Assembly (NCBI GenBank): GCA_963808615.1
Contig: CAWEGV010000011.1
Span: 806,001-870,000 of the forward strand
Direction: 5' to 3'
From: Palsa-504 sp963808615
GTDB lineage: Bacteria > Actinomycetota > Actinomycetes > Streptosporangiales > Streptosporangiaceae
Length of the DNA: 64,000 bases
Below, piece by piece: positions 16,511 through 25,658 of the stretch. A program made the position numbers and the translations under genes. Within the stretch, counting starts at the first letter, position 1, and each line of letters begins with the position of its first letter. The notes beneath the pieces were generated by a model. The model was not told the origin of the DNA. It searched no databases and saw only the letters and a program-made list of their open reading frames with translations.

Positions 16511-18142
16511 TCAGCGGGCCCTGAGCTCGCGGTACCGGCGGATGAGCGCATTGGTGGACGAGTCGTGGTCAAGCTCCGGTTCGGTCGTCCCGGTCAGCTC
16601 GGGGAGGATCCGTACCGCGAGCACCTTGCCGAGCTCGACTCCCCACTGGTCGAACGAGTCGATGTCCCAGATGGCTCCCTGGGTGAACACACTGTGCTCG
16701 TACAGCGCGACGAGCGCGCCGAGGACCCGCGGCGTCAGGATCTCCGTCAGCAGCACGTTCGAAGGCCGGTTGCCCTCCATCACCCGATGCGGCACCACGT
16801 GCTCGGGCGTGCCCTCGGCCCGGACCTCTGCCTCGGTCTTGCCGAACGCCAGCGCCTGGGCCTGCGCGAAGACGTTGGAGGACAGGATGTCGTGATGGTC
16901 GCGCAGCGGATTCAGCGCCTTGCCGAAGCCGATCAGGTCGACCGGGATGAGCGTGGTCCCCTGGTGGATGAGCTGGTAGAAGCTGTGCTGGCCGTTGGTG
17001 CCCGGCTCGCCCCAGTAGACCGCGCCCGTGTCGTACTCGACCCGGTCCCCGGCCAGCGTGACGTGCTTGCCGTTGGATTCCATGGTGAGCTGCTGGAGGT
17101 AGGCGGGGAACCGCTTCAGGTACTGCTCGTAGGGCATGACGCCATGGGTCGCCAAACCGAAGAAGTCGCGGTACCAGACCGCGAGCAGGCCCATCAGCAC
17201 CGGCAGGTTGTGCTCCGGCGGGGCGGTGCGGAAGTGCTCGTCCATCTCATGGAATCCGGCCAGCAGCTCGCCGAACCGCTCGGGCCCGAGCGCCACCATG
17301 GTGGACAGGCCGATGGCCGAGTCCATCGAGTACCGGCCGCCGACCCAGTCCCAGAACCCGAACATGTTCGCGGTGTCGATGCCGAACGCGGCGACCCGCT
17401 CGGCGTTGGTGGACACCGCGACGAAATGCTTGGCCACCGCCGCTTCGCTGCCGAGCTCGGCCACCACCCAGTCCCGCGCCGAGGTGGCGTTGGTCAGCGT
17501 CTCCAGCGTGCCGAACGTCTTGGACGAGATGATGAACAGCGTCTCGTCGGCGCGCAGGTCCCTGGTGGCCTCGACGAAGTCGGTCGAGTCGACGTTGGAC
17601 ACGAACCGGAACACCAGGTCCCGCGTCGTGTAGTGGCGCAGTGCCTCGTAGGCCATGACCGGGCCCAGGTCGGAGCCGCCGATCCCGATGTTCACCACGT
17701 TCTTGATCGGTCGGCCGGTGTGGCCCTTCCATGCCCCGGACCTGATCCGGTCCGCGAGGCCGGCCATCTGGTCCAGCACGAAGTGGACCTGACGCACCAC
17801 GTCGATCCCGTCCACCACCAGCGACGCGGTCCGCGGCATCCGCAGCGCGATGTGCAGGACGGCCCGGTCTTCTGACACGTTGATGTGCTCGCCGCGGAAC
17901 ATCGCATCGCGCCGCTCCGGCACGCCCGACTCGTGAGCCAGCTCGACCAGCAGGCGCATGGTCTCGTCGGTGACCCGGTTCTTCGAATAGTCCAGGTACA
18001 GTCCGGCCGCCTCCGCGCACATCCGCTCGCCGCGGCCCGGATCGTCGGCGAACAGCTCCCGCAGGTGCACTCCGGCGATCTCGGCGTGGTGCCGCCTGAG
18101 CGCCTGCCACGCTTTCCGCTCGGGCGCAGGTGTGCCAGCCAT
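16511..18142 (-). CDS. pgi: Glucose-6-phosphate isomerase
   Basis: Interconverts glucose 6-phosphate and fructose 6-phosphate; cytoplasmic. 543 aa from ATG 18142, which has AGGAGG 4-5 bases upstream; longer in-frame extensions upstream have no family resemblance. Seen: the family motifs VNIGIGGSDLGPVMAYEAL, FISSKTFGTLETLTN, FGFWDWVGGRYSMDSAIGL, the catalytic EQYLKRFPAYLQQL and GEPGTNGQHSFYQLIHQG, and the C-terminal NALIRRYRE with its active-site Lys region. It is second in the order ppk2, pgi, gnd, zwf and could send hexose phosphate into the oxidative pentose phosphate branch encoded downstream. Confidence 0.96.
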   Translation of the reverse strand: MAGTPAPERKAWQALRRHHAEIAGVHLRELFADDPGRGERMCAEAAGLYLDYSKNRVTDETMRLLVELAHESGVPERRDAMFRGEHINVSEDRAVLHIALRMPRTASLVVDGIDVVRQVHFVLDQMAGLADRIRSGAWKGHTGRPIKNVVNIGIGGSDLGPVMAYEALRHYTTRDLVFRFVSNVDSTDFVEATRDLRADETLFIISSKTFGTLETLTNATSARDWVVAELGSEAAVAKHFVAVSTNAERVAAFGIDTANMFGFWDWVGGRYSMDSAIGLSTMVALGPERFGELLAGFHEMDEHFRTAPPEHNLPVLMGLLAVWYRDFFGLATHGVMPYEQYLKRFPAYLQQLTMESNGKHVTLAGDRVEYDTGAVYWGEPGTNGQHSFYQLIHQGTTLIPVDLIGFGKALNPLRDHHDILSSNVFAQAQALAFGKTEAEVRAEGTPEHVVPHRVMEGNRPSNVLLTEILTPRVLGALVALYEHSVFTQGAIWDIDSFDQWGVELGKVLAVRILPELTGTTEPELDHDSSTNALIRRYRELRAR

Positions 18143-18222
18143 GCCGCCTCCTCGCGTCGTAGCTACCCACGGCATAGTTTCATGTCCGTCCGGCGAGCCC
18201 CCGGCCGCCTCCCCTGCCCCGG

Positions 18223-19083
18223 CTAACCTGAGTTCGGGGCCATCAGCTCGGCCGCGCGGTCCGGGACATAGGCCTGCATGTTCCGCGGCGTGCGAACATA
18301 GCCCCGCGACGGCGGGCGGCCCGGGAACTTCACCGACGGCGGCTTGACATCGGCGTAGGGGATGCTGCTGACCAGGTGGGAGATCATGTTGATCCGGGCG
18401 CTTCGCTTGTCGTCGCTCTCCAGCACGTGCCAGGGTGCCTCCGGGATGTCGGTGTGCACGAACATCTCGTCCTTGGCCCGCGAGTAGTCCTCCCACCTGG
18501 TGATCGACTCCAGGTCCATCGGGGACAGCTTCCAGCTCCGCATGGGATCCTCGAGCCGGTCACGGAAGCGGCGCTCCTGCTCGGCGTCGCTGACCGAGAA
18601 CCAGTACTTGCGCAGCAGGATGCCGTCCTCGACCAGCAGCCGCTCGAAGATCGGGCACTGGTGCAGGAACCGGCTGTACTCCTGCTGGGTGCAGAACCCC
18701 ATGACGTGCTCCACGCCGGCCCGGTTGTACCAGCTGCGGTCGAACAGCACCAGCTCGCCCGCGGCCGGCAGGTGGTCGACGTAGCGCTGGAAGTACCACT
18801 GCGTGCGCTCCCGCTCGGTCGGCGCGGGCAGGGCCGCGATCCGGGCCACCCGGGGGTTGAGAAACTCGGCCACCCGCTTGATCGTGCCGCCCTTCCCGGC
18901 CGCGTCACGGCCCTCGAAGATGACCACGATCCTTGCGCCCGTCGAGCGCATCCACTCCTGTACCTTGACCAGCTCGCCCTGCAGCCGGGAAAGCTCGGTC
19001 TTGTAGACCCGCCGCGGCAGCTTCTGCGGGCCGCTGACCGGCCGGGGCTGCTTCCTGGTTTGATCCTTGTCCTTGGCTGGCAC
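18223..19083 (-). CDS. ppk2: Polyphosphate kinase 2 (class I-like)
   Basis: Transfers phosphate between polyphosphate and nucleoside diphosphates (or AMP, depending on class); cytoplasmic. 286 aa from GTG 19083 with GGGAG 7 bases upstream. Seen: a basic N-terminus, FEGRDAAGKGGTIKR (Walker A, 57-70), the PPTE-like substrate loop ALPAPTERERTQWYFQRYVDHLP, Walker B LVLFDRSWYNRAGVE (111-125), and the lid region around RFRDRLEDPMRSWKLSPMDLES. One PPK2 domain. It heads the run ppk2, pgi, gnd, zwf on the minus strand, 80 bp ahead of pgi, which hints at a link between polyphosphate-driven nucleotide charging and sugar phosphate flow. Confidence 0.94.
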   Translation of the reverse strand: MPAKDKDQTRKQPRPVSGPQKLPRRVYKTELSRLQGELVKVQEWMRSTGARIVVIFEGRDAAGKGGTIKRVAEFLNPRVARIAALPAPTERERTQWYFQRYVDHLPAAGELVLFDRSWYNRAGVEHVMGFCTQQEYSRFLHQCPIFERLLVEDGILLRKYWFSVSDAEQERRFRDRLEDPMRSWKLSPMDLESITRWEDYSRAKDEMFVHTDIPEAPWHVLESDDKRSARINMISHLVSSIPYADVKPPSVKFPGRPPSRGYVRTPRNMQAYVPDRAAELMAPNSG

Positions 19084-19172
19084 TGCTGCTCTCCCGAATC
19101 CCGATAGACGCCTGCCCGCTGCGCTGGCCCGGGTGGACGACCCTTGGAGCCTCCCGGAACCCCCGCGATAGC

Positions 19173-19994
19173 ATGACCGGCGTGAGCGACGATGAGCTGT
19201 ACCGCCAGTATGAGACGGTCAACCTGTACCGCAGGGACGCGGGGGTCACCCTGGAGCTGAATCGTCCCAAGAGCCTCAATGCCTGGAGCAATCAGTTCTC
19301 CCTTGACCTGCTCGCGGCGATAACCGAGGTGACCGAGGATCCCGGGATCCGGGCCGTGGTCGTCACTGGCGCCGGGCGGGCGTTCTCCAGCGGCGCCGAC
19401 CTGAAGGAGGCCGCCGAGCGGGCCCAGGGCGGGACGATCGACGTCTACGAGAGGCTGACCGAGCGGTATCACCCCATAATCCGGGGCCTGCGGCTGATGC
19501 CCAAGCCCGTGGTGGCCGCGGTCAACGGCCCGGCGGCCGGGATCGGGCTGTCCCTCGCGCTGGCCTGTGATTTGGTCGTGGCAGCCGAGTCGGCGTTCTT
19601 CCAGCTCGCGTTCGTCAACATCGGGCTGGTCCCGGACGGCGGCTCGTCGCTGTTCGTGCCGGCCCGGGTGGGCTTCACCAGGGCCGCGGAGCTGGCCATG
19701 CTGGGGGAGCGGCTCGACGCGCAGACCGCGCTGCACTGGGGCCTGATCAACCGGGTCTGGCCCGACGAGGAATTCCCGGCGCAGACCCGGGCGCTGCTGG
19801 ACCGGCTGGCCACCGGGGCCACTCAGTCCTACGCGGGCACCAAGCGGCAGCTGAACCGGTGGCTGTACGAGCGGATGGACGACCAGCTCGAGTTCGAGGC
19901 GGGGATCCAGCGGGAGATGGCCGCCTCAGGCGACTTCGCCGAAGGGATCGCGGCGTTCGCCGAGAAGCGGCCGCCCAGGTTCTCGGGCGCCTGA
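19173..19994 (+). CDS. Enoyl-CoA hydratase/isomerase (crotonase family)
   Basis: 273-aa crotonase-fold enzyme acting on acyl-CoA. Seen: VTLELNRPKSLNAW, the oxyanion-hole segments GRAFSSGADLKEA and VNGPAAGIGLSLALACDLVVA, and FVNIGLVPDGGSS, where an Asp stands at the position used by PaaG-type isomerases rather than the second Glu of hydratases. This favours isomerase or PaaG-like chemistry, though substrate is not decidable. ATG 19173 is taken as start; a GTG at 19182 is an alternative and neither has a strong ribosome site. The ECF sigma gene begins 25 bp after the stop, so the two may be co-transcribed. Confidence 0.88.
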   Translation: MTGVSDDELYRQYETVNLYRRDAGVTLELNRPKSLNAWSNQFSLDLLAAITEVTEDPGIRAVVVTGAGRAFSSGADLKEAAERAQGGTIDVYERLTERYHPIIRGLRLMPKPVVAAVNGPAAGIGLSLALACDLVVAAESAFFQLAFVNIGLVPDGGSSLFVPARVGFTRAAELAMLGERLDAQTALHWGLINRVWPDEEFPAQTRALLDRLATGATQSYAGTKRQLNRWLYERMDDQLEFEAGIQREMAASGDFAEGIAAFAEKRPPRFSGA

Positions 19995-20018
19995 GGCGAA
20001 GAAAAGACCAGTCCGACG

Positions 20019-21224
20019 TTGGACGCGGCTCAGCTCGAGCGGGTCTACCGCACCGAGGCGGCGCGGATCACCGCCGCGCTGGCCGCGCGGATCGGCGATG
20101 TGGGGCTGGCCGCCGACGCGGTGCAGGATGCGTTCATCGAGGCCATCGAGCACTGGCGGGACGGCGAGATCCCGCCCAACCGCGGCGGCTGGCTGGCCAC
20201 TACGGCGCGCCGCAAGGCGATCGACCGGCTCCGCCGGGCCCGGGCCGGGCAGGCCAAGCTCGCCCTGCTCGCGGCGACGACCACCGACACCTTCCAGCCC
20301 ACGGAGGACGCCGACGACGAACTGCTCGGGATGATCTTCGCCTGCTGCCATCCCGCGCTGCCCCGCGAATCGCAGATCGCGCTTACGCTCCGCGCCGTGT
20401 GCGGCCTCAGTACCCAGGAGATCGCCGCCGCGTTCCTGGTCAGCCAGTCCGCCATGACGCAGCGGCTGCTGCGGGCCCGCAAGGCCCTGCGCGCCGCCCA
20501 CGCCGACCTGCGCGTTCCCGATCCTGATCACCTGGATAGCAATCTCGCCGAGGTGCTGGCCGTGGTCTACCTGGTCTTCAACGAGGGCTACCTGGCCAGC
20601 GCCGGCCGCCAGCCCGCGCGGCGTGACCTCGCGGCCCAGGCCGTGGCGCTGGCCAGGCTGCTACACCGGCTGATGCCGCGCGAGCCCGAGGTCCTCGGGC
20701 TGCTGGCGCTGATGCTGCTGCATGAGTCCCGGGCCGCGACCCGGTTCGACGGGTGGGGACGGCTGGTGCGGCTCGCGGACCAGGACCGGACTAAATGGAA
20801 CCGGCCGCTGATTGCCGAGGCCACCCGCCTGCTCGACCGGGCGCTCGCGATGCGCAGGCCCGGGCCCTACCAGGTCCAGGCGGCCATCGCCGCGTTGCAC
20901 GCGGAGGCGTCGGACTATGAGCACACGGACTGGCGCCAGATCCGGCTGCTGTACGGCCGGCTGCAGGTCCTGACCCCGTCGCCGGTGGTGCTGCTGAACC
21001 GGGCCGTCGCTACCCGTTACACCGAGGGTCCCGAGGCCGCGCTGGCCGAGATCACGCCGCTCGCGGCCGAGCTGGACGGATACCGGCTCTATCACGCGCT
21101 GCGGGCCGGCCTGCTGACCGGGCTCGGCCGTGACGACGAGGCCCGCGCGGCCAGCGAGCGAGCGCTCGCGCTGGCCGGGAACCCGGCCGAGCGCGAGCTG
21201 ATCGCCCGCCGCCTGTCGTTCTAA
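20019..21224 (+). CDS. ECF42-type RNA polymerase sigma factor with C-terminal TPR-like extension
   Basis: 401-aa alternative sigma factor, twice the usual ECF length. Seen: region 2 (GLAADAVQDAFIEAIEHW, RGGWLATTARRKAIDRLRR), region 4 (ALTLRAVCGLSTQEIAAAFLVSQSAMTQRLLRARKALR), then a roughly 230-residue helical extension containing VYLVFNEGYLAS, DWRQIRLLYGRL and LNRAVA, which is the DUF6596/TPR part that defines ECF42. The start is a TTG, with only a weak ribosome site. ECF42 proteins have no classical anti-sigma factor and are genomically linked to DGPF proteins; one lies 3 bp away in the convergent orientation. The signal is unknown. Confidence 0.92.
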   Translation: MDAAQLERVYRTEAARITAALAARIGDVGLAADAVQDAFIEAIEHWRDGEIPPNRGGWLATTARRKAIDRLRRARAGQAKLALLAATTTDTFQPTEDADDELLGMIFACCHPALPRESQIALTLRAVCGLSTQEIAAAFLVSQSAMTQRLLRARKALRAAHADLRVPDPDHLDSNLAEVLAVVYLVFNEGYLASAGRQPARRDLAAQAVALARLLHRLMPREPEVLGLLALMLLHESRAATRFDGWGRLVRLADQDRTKWNRPLIAEATRLLDRALAMRRPGPYQVQAAIAALHAEASDYEHTDWRQIRLLYGRLQVLTPSPVVLLNRAVATRYTEGPEAALAEITPLAAELDGYRLYHALRAGLLTGLGRDDEARAASERALALAGNPAERELIARRLSF

Positions 21225-21227
21225 GGG

Positions 21228-21572
21228 CTACATCTCTACCACGGGCCGGACCTCGACGGTCATCCAGCCGCGGTCCACGCCGGGCCAGGTCCTGGCGATC
21301 TCCACGGCCTCCTCGATGGTGTCGGTCTCGAGCACCGAGTAGCCGCCGAGCGCCTCCTTGGTCTCGATGAACGGGCCGTCGGTCACGCCGCTGGCGCGGA
21401 CCGTCTTGGCCTGGTCCGGCGGCGCGAGCTGGTAGCCGGTCTCGGCGAGCTTGCCCGACCCGCCGCCGCCCTTCTCGTACCAGCCGCCGATCTCCGCGTA
21501 CCACGCCTGGCCTTCGGCCTCGGACATGCTCTGAGCGGCCTCGGTGTTCATGAGCAGGATGACGTACTTCAT
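21228..21572 (-). CDS. YCII/DGPF-domain protein
   Basis: 114-aa protein beginning MKYVILLMNTEA and containing the name-giving DGPFIETKEALGGY. ATG 21572 is chosen because GGAGG lies 5 bases upstream; the ATG at 21584 would place that site inside the coding region. DGPF/YCII proteins are dimeric ferredoxin-fold proteins of unknown catalysis, linked to ECF42 sigma factors in many actinobacteria, usually in the same operon. Here the gene is convergent with the sigma gene, stops 3 bp apart, so it must be driven from its own promoter upstream of 21572. Confidence 0.9.
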   Translation of the reverse strand: MKYVILLMNTEAAQSMSEAEGQAWYAEIGGWYEKGGGGSGKLAETGYQLAPPDQAKTVRASGVTDGPFIETKEALGGYSVLETDTIEEAVEIARTWPGVDRGWMTVEVRPVVEM

Positions 21573-21691
21573 GGTTGCCTCCATGATCCCCTAAGTGATG
21601 CCACGATGGCATCCCTGCACCAGTTCCACGAACGGGGCGGTGCCGTTTCCGACACGGTGCCATGAGAAGTTTCGCGTCATGCACGACCGGA

Positions 21692-23053
21692 TTACGCCTT
21701 CCGCCCGCTGGCGGTCAGCCGCGACTCCATGGTCAAGATGGCCTCGTAGCGCCGCCGGATATCGGCCCGGTCGGCGGCCTCGGGTACCGACCGCTCGCTG
21801 GCCCGGTCGATCATGGCCGCCTGCTCGAGCAGCACCCGGCGCTGCCCGTCGGTGGTCGTCTCGGTCATGATCCTGGCCAGCGCCTCCAGCTCGCGGATCA
21901 TCACCGCCGGCATGCCCATGCTGGACTGCCGGATCTTCTCGAACGAGCGCTGTACCAGCCGGTCGTAGCCGGGCTCGGCCGTGATGACCCGGATGTAGCC
22001 CTCGGCGTCCCGGTGCACCCACGCCGGATGCCACCGGCTGACGATCTTGCACAGGTTCTCGCCGAGCCAGTCGATGCAGGTCAGCGCCGTGAACGTGTCG
22101 TTGACCGCGGCGGAGAGCGCGCGGATGCCGATCTCCACCAGCTGGTCGATGCCGAACGACACGTCCTGGGTCAGCGTCCGGTACGGGCCGATGATGTGCG
22201 CCCGGCCCAGCGCCTGCCGGATCAGCGGTGCCGCCTCCGGCGGCCAGACCGTGGCGTACCGGTGCCCGGTCACGATGAAGTGACCCGGCCGGTACTCCAG
22301 GCTGATCACCGCGTTGGCCTTGGTCGCCAGCCTGACCAGGTTCTGGTGCTTGATGAACTGCAGGTACCCGCTCTCCGGCGCGAGCAGGACGCCGCCGCCT
22401 GCCTCGGCGCGGTTCAGCAGTTCGGCCGAGGACGGGCCGCGTTCCTGCTCCGGCTGGTTGTCCGCGCTGCCCTGCTCCTTGATCGCCTCGGCCAGGTCCG
22501 CGGCGATGCTGGCGATCACCTGCGGCAACTGGATGGAAATGGCCGTGTGGTGGATGAAGTAGATGAGCACGGCCAGGTCGACCACGGTCAGGCCGAGCGT
22601 CACGGTCACGCTGATGTGCGGCACGAAGTCGCCGTGCGATCCGGTCCCGATCGAGGCCAGCACCAGCACCGAGTAGACGAACGTCGCCACGAACGTGCCC
22701 AGCGTCACCTGCGTGCCGCGGTCCCGGATGAAGTTCCGCAGCATCCGCGGCCCGAACTGGGTCGAGGCCAGGGTCAGGGTGACCAGGATGATGGAGAACA
22801 CCACCCCGACCACGGTGATGATGGCGGCCGCGATGGTGGTCAGGATCTGCCGCGCCGCGTCCGCGCTGCCGCTGATCACCCAGCCCGGCAGGACGAACTC
22901 GCCGCGGTAGGCGGCCCGGTCGGCGGCCAGCGTGCCGATGAACAGCCCGATCGCGGCCACGACCAGGATCGATGGCACGAACCACAAACTGGTGCGCAGC
23001 ACCTCGCGGCGCCAGTGCGAGGCTAGCGCCGATGACATTCCGCGGCGGAACAT
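21692..23053 (-). CDS. DUF2254 integral membrane protein
   Basis: About 453 aa. ATG 23053 is chosen because GGGAG lies 6 bases upstream; an upstream extension to 23155 lacks a site. Seen: four hydrophobic segments in the N-terminal half (SLWFVPSILVVAAIGLFI, a segment around ITTVVGVVFSIILVTLTLAS, one near FVATFVYSVLVLAS, one near LTVVDLAVLIYFIHH), then a soluble C-terminal domain with the family motif GIRALSAAVNDTFTALTCIDWLG, which has Thr where Pro is usual. The family is widespread and uncharacterised. It is read away from the 13E12-type gene; their divergent starts share the AT-rich region near 23160-23280. Confidence 0.88.
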   Translation of the reverse strand: MFRRGMSSALASHWRREVLRTSLWFVPSILVVAAIGLFIGTLAADRAAYRGEFVLPGWVISGSADAARQILTTIAAAIITVVGVVFSIILVTLTLASTQFGPRMLRNFIRDRGTQVTLGTFVATFVYSVLVLASIGTGSHGDFVPHISVTVTLGLTVVDLAVLIYFIHHTAISIQLPQVIASIAADLAEAIKEQGSADNQPEQERGPSSAELLNRAEAGGGVLLAPESGYLQFIKHQNLVRLATKANAVISLEYRPGHFIVTGHRYATVWPPEAAPLIRQALGRAHIIGPYRTLTQDVSFGIDQLVEIGIRALSAAVNDTFTALTCIDWLGENLCKIVSRWHPAWVHRDAEGYIRVITAEPGYDRLVQRSFEKIRQSSMGMPAVMIRELEALARIMTETTTDGQRRVLLEQAAMIDRASERSVPEAADRADIRRRYEAILTMESRLTASGRKA

Positions 23054-23210
23054 GGCCGGCTCCCGAGCTCCCGAGCTGAATGAATGCCGACCAGACTTCC
23101 CGGCTCGCCCTGGTACCCAGGCCCCATTATGCCGCTTGCGCCGCGTGAGCGGCACGTTAGGGGGCGCATCCGCGTCTTTCCAAATTTCTCAAACAAATTT
23201 TCGCTAATAT

Positions 23211-23240
23211 ACTGCTCTAGCAGTGTTAATATGCTATGAT
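23211..23240. promoter_or_regulatory. AT-rich promoter region with palindrome upstream of the DUF222/HNH gene
   Basis: The stretch 23165-23280 is strikingly AT-rich for this genome. It holds ACTGCT-CT-AGCAGT (23211-23224), a perfect 6-bp-arm palindrome, followed by a -10-like TATGAT (23235-23240), about 46 bp before the GTG at 23287. The palindrome could be an operator overlapping the promoter; this is inference. Confidence 0.45.
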
Positions 23241-23286
23241 GTTCGCATGAGATTCTCCCCAATTTCTTCCTAACGGACGGTGGTGC

Positions 23287-25188
23287 GTGCCCCAGGACCC
23301 GTTCCCCAGCCCCGGTGCCGACGGCGAGGAGCCCGATGGTTCCGTACCGGCCCCGGCCGCGGACGCCAGCCCGGACGCCGGGGAGCCCGATGGTTCCGTA
23401 CCGTCCCCGGCCGCGGAGGACGGCCCGGACGCGGGGCCGGGCGCCAGCCCGGACGCCAGCCCGGACGCCAGCCCGGACGCCGGGGAGCCGGACTGCCCCG
23501 CGCTGTCGCCTCCCGCCGGCGCGGGGCAGGGCCTGTTCGTGTGCCTGCCCGCTGAGGACCTGGATGTGGCCCGGTTCGCCCAGCACGGCCAGTCCGATGC
23601 GATGCCGCCCGGCCCGCTGCTGGCCTCGGTGGTGCACGCCTTGGCCGGCGATCAGGGAGACGGGCTGGCCGCGCTGTCTGATGACCAGCTGGTCGGCGTC
23701 ATCGCGGCCGCCCGGCGGCTGGAGTCCCGGGTGGCCTGGACCCAGCTGGCCGCCCTGGCCGAGTTCGCCGCCCGCCGGGCCGGCCGCGACGGCCCCGGGC
23801 CCGGGTGCGAGTTCGCCGCCGACGAGCTGGCCGCGGAGTTGCGGCTGACCTGGCAGTCCGCTGCCGGGCAGATCGACTACGCGTGTGCCGTCGCGGCCCG
23901 GCTGCCGCGGACCTTCGCCGCGCTGGCCGCCGGGACCATCCACCCGGTGCACGCGCGGATCATCGAGGACGAGACCAGCATCTTGTCCCCGGACCAGGCC
24001 GCCGAGGCCGACGAGGTGCTGGCCGGGGCGGCCGCGTCCAAGACGTTCGGGCAGCTGCGCGCCTACGCGCACCGGCTGGTGCTCAAGCTGGACCCCGAGG
24101 CCGCCCGCAAGCGCAAGGAAGCCGCCCGCCGCGACGCCCACGTCCGCCGGTTCCGGGAGGACTCCGGCAACGCCGGCCTGGTGGCCCGCGAGCTGCCCCC
24201 CGATGAGGTGCTCGCGTCCTGGCAGCACGTGGACCAGCGGGCGCTGGACCTGCGCGCCGCCGGCCAGCCCGGCACCCTGCGCGAACTGCGCGTGCGGGCC
24301 TACCTGGACCTGCTCCAAGAACGCGACACCCGCCTCACCTCCGCCGCCCCGGATGCAGCCGGCGACGCGGCCCCAGCCGGCCATGGCGACGCCCCCGGCC
24401 CGCCAGACGACGGCCCCAGCCCCGGCCCAGACAGCCCCGGCAACCCGAGCGATTCCGGCGGCTCCGGCCCCGGCGGCTCCGGTCCCGGCGGCTCCGGTCC
24501 CGGCGGCCCCACCCACCCGAGCGGCTCCGGCGGTTCCGGCGGACCAAGTGGCCCCCGTGCCCCCGGCGACGCGGGCGGTCCAGCCGTGGCAGCGCTGGTC
24601 AACATCACCGTGCCGCTGGATGCCCTGCCAGGAGATCCCGCGCCGCCCGGCGAGGTCGGCGGGTTCGGGCTGCTCGACACGCAGGACACCCGCGACCTGG
24701 TCACCGCCGCGGCCCGGCACCCGGACACCCGCTGGTGCCTGACCGTGCTGCACCCCGACGGCACCGCCGCCGCCCACGGCTGCGCGGCGGGCCAGCTCCG
24801 CTGGGCCGCGGGCCCGCAGGCGGCCGAGGTGCTGCGGGCGCTGCAGCCGGTCCTGCGCCCGGTCATCCGCGGCCCCTGCGGCCACGGCCAGGCCGAGCGC
24901 CGCTACCGGCCCGGCCGGAGGCTGCGACACCTGGTCGGCGCCCGCAACGCCCGATGTACCGCGCCGGGCTGCGGCCGGACCGCCGCCCGGTGCGACCTGG
25001 ACCACACCACCCCCTGGCACCACGACGGACTCACCTGTCCCTGTAATCTCGCGCCGTTGTGCAGGCATCACCATAGATGTAAGCAAGCTGAGGGGTGGTG
25101 GCTCGAGCAGCCCGAACCCGGCGTTCTGGTCTGGCGGACCCCGTCCGGCCGCACCTACGCCACCGGGCCCACCGTCTACCCGCTCTAG
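23287..25188 (+). CDS. 13E12-type protein: DUF222 plus C-terminal HNH nuclease domain
   Basis: 633 aa. Order: a repetitive acidic Pro/Ala leader (1-75, with repeats of GEPDGSVP and SPDA), DUF222 (about 95-345, LVARELPPDEVLASW near its end), a Gly/Ser/Pro linker (about 360-435, repeats of GPGGS), a second conserved part (LVNITVPLDAL), and an HNH/zinc-type domain near the C-terminus with CTAPGC, CDLDHTTPWHHDG and CNLAPLCRHHHRCK. These proteins are common and often multicopy in actinobacteria; nuclease activity is predicted but the biological role is open. The upstream region is AT-rich, unlike its neighbours. No mobile-element ends were found around it. Confidence 0.9.
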   Translation: MPQDPFPSPGADGEEPDGSVPAPAADASPDAGEPDGSVPSPAAEDGPDAGPGASPDASPDASPDAGEPDCPALSPPAGAGQGLFVCLPAEDLDVARFAQHGQSDAMPPGPLLASVVHALAGDQGDGLAALSDDQLVGVIAAARRLESRVAWTQLAALAEFAARRAGRDGPGPGCEFAADELAAELRLTWQSAAGQIDYACAVAARLPRTFAALAAGTIHPVHARIIEDETSILSPDQAAEADEVLAGAAASKTFGQLRAYAHRLVLKLDPEAARKRKEAARRDAHVRRFREDSGNAGLVARELPPDEVLASWQHVDQRALDLRAAGQPGTLRELRVRAYLDLLQERDTRLTSAAPDAAGDAAPAGHGDAPGPPDDGPSPGPDSPGNPSDSGGSGPGGSGPGGSGPGGPTHPSGSGGSGGPSGPRAPGDAGGPAVAALVNITVPLDALPGDPAPPGEVGGFGLLDTQDTRDLVTAAARHPDTRWCLTVLHPDGTAAAHGCAAGQLRWAAGPQAAEVLRALQPVLRPVIRGPCGHGQAERRYRPGRRLRHLVGARNARCTAPGCGRTAARCDLDHTTPWHHDGLTCPCNLAPLCRHHHRCKQAEGWWLEQPEPGVLVWRTPSGRTYATGPTVYPL

Positions 25189-25202
25189 CCGAGCTGGCTC
25201 AT

Positions 25203-25658
25203 CTAGAGCCGTATCAGCCTACGTTCGCCCGGTTGTCGCCCGCTGTCGCACCAGGCAGCCTCGAGGACGAAGAACAGGAAGCACAGGACGGTCGTCCCTG
25301 AAGGGTCCCTGAACACCTCGGCCAAGACCTCGGGGAAACGCTCACGGGCGCCTGGCGCGGTGGGCGGTTCGCTGATGACGGCTATCCGGAAACCTGCCTC
25401 GGTGAAGGCATCGGTGATCGCGTGCAACGGACGGTGCCAATAGGTCAGCACGGCGTTCTGGCCGCTGAAGGTGTATTCCTCGGAGTACTCGCGGGGCGCG
25501 AAGTAGTCAGCATCGGGATACTGCAGCTTGTAACCGAAGGGGTGGTTGACGGCCACGATGAGCCGGCCGCCGGGCGCCAGTACCCGCCGCAGTTCGGCCA
25601 GAGGTGCCTTCCAGTCCTCCAGGTAGTGCAAGACCAGGCACACGATGGCATCGCCTGC
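25203..25658 (-). pseudogene. SAM-dependent methyltransferase, 5'-truncated remnant
   Basis: The frame encodes the second half of a class I methyltransferase: DAIVCLVLHYLEDW (the strand-4 region), LAELRRVLAPGGRLIVAVNHPF (motif post-III), then YWHRPLHAITDAFTEAGF and EPPTAPGARERFPEV. The SAM-binding first half (motif I, GxGxG) is missing: an in-frame TGA lies at 25659-25661, and no motif I appears in the other frames upstream. The C-terminal 20 residues also run past the usual family end. I take it as a remnant left by a deletion, next to another remnant at 25862. Confidence 0.7.
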
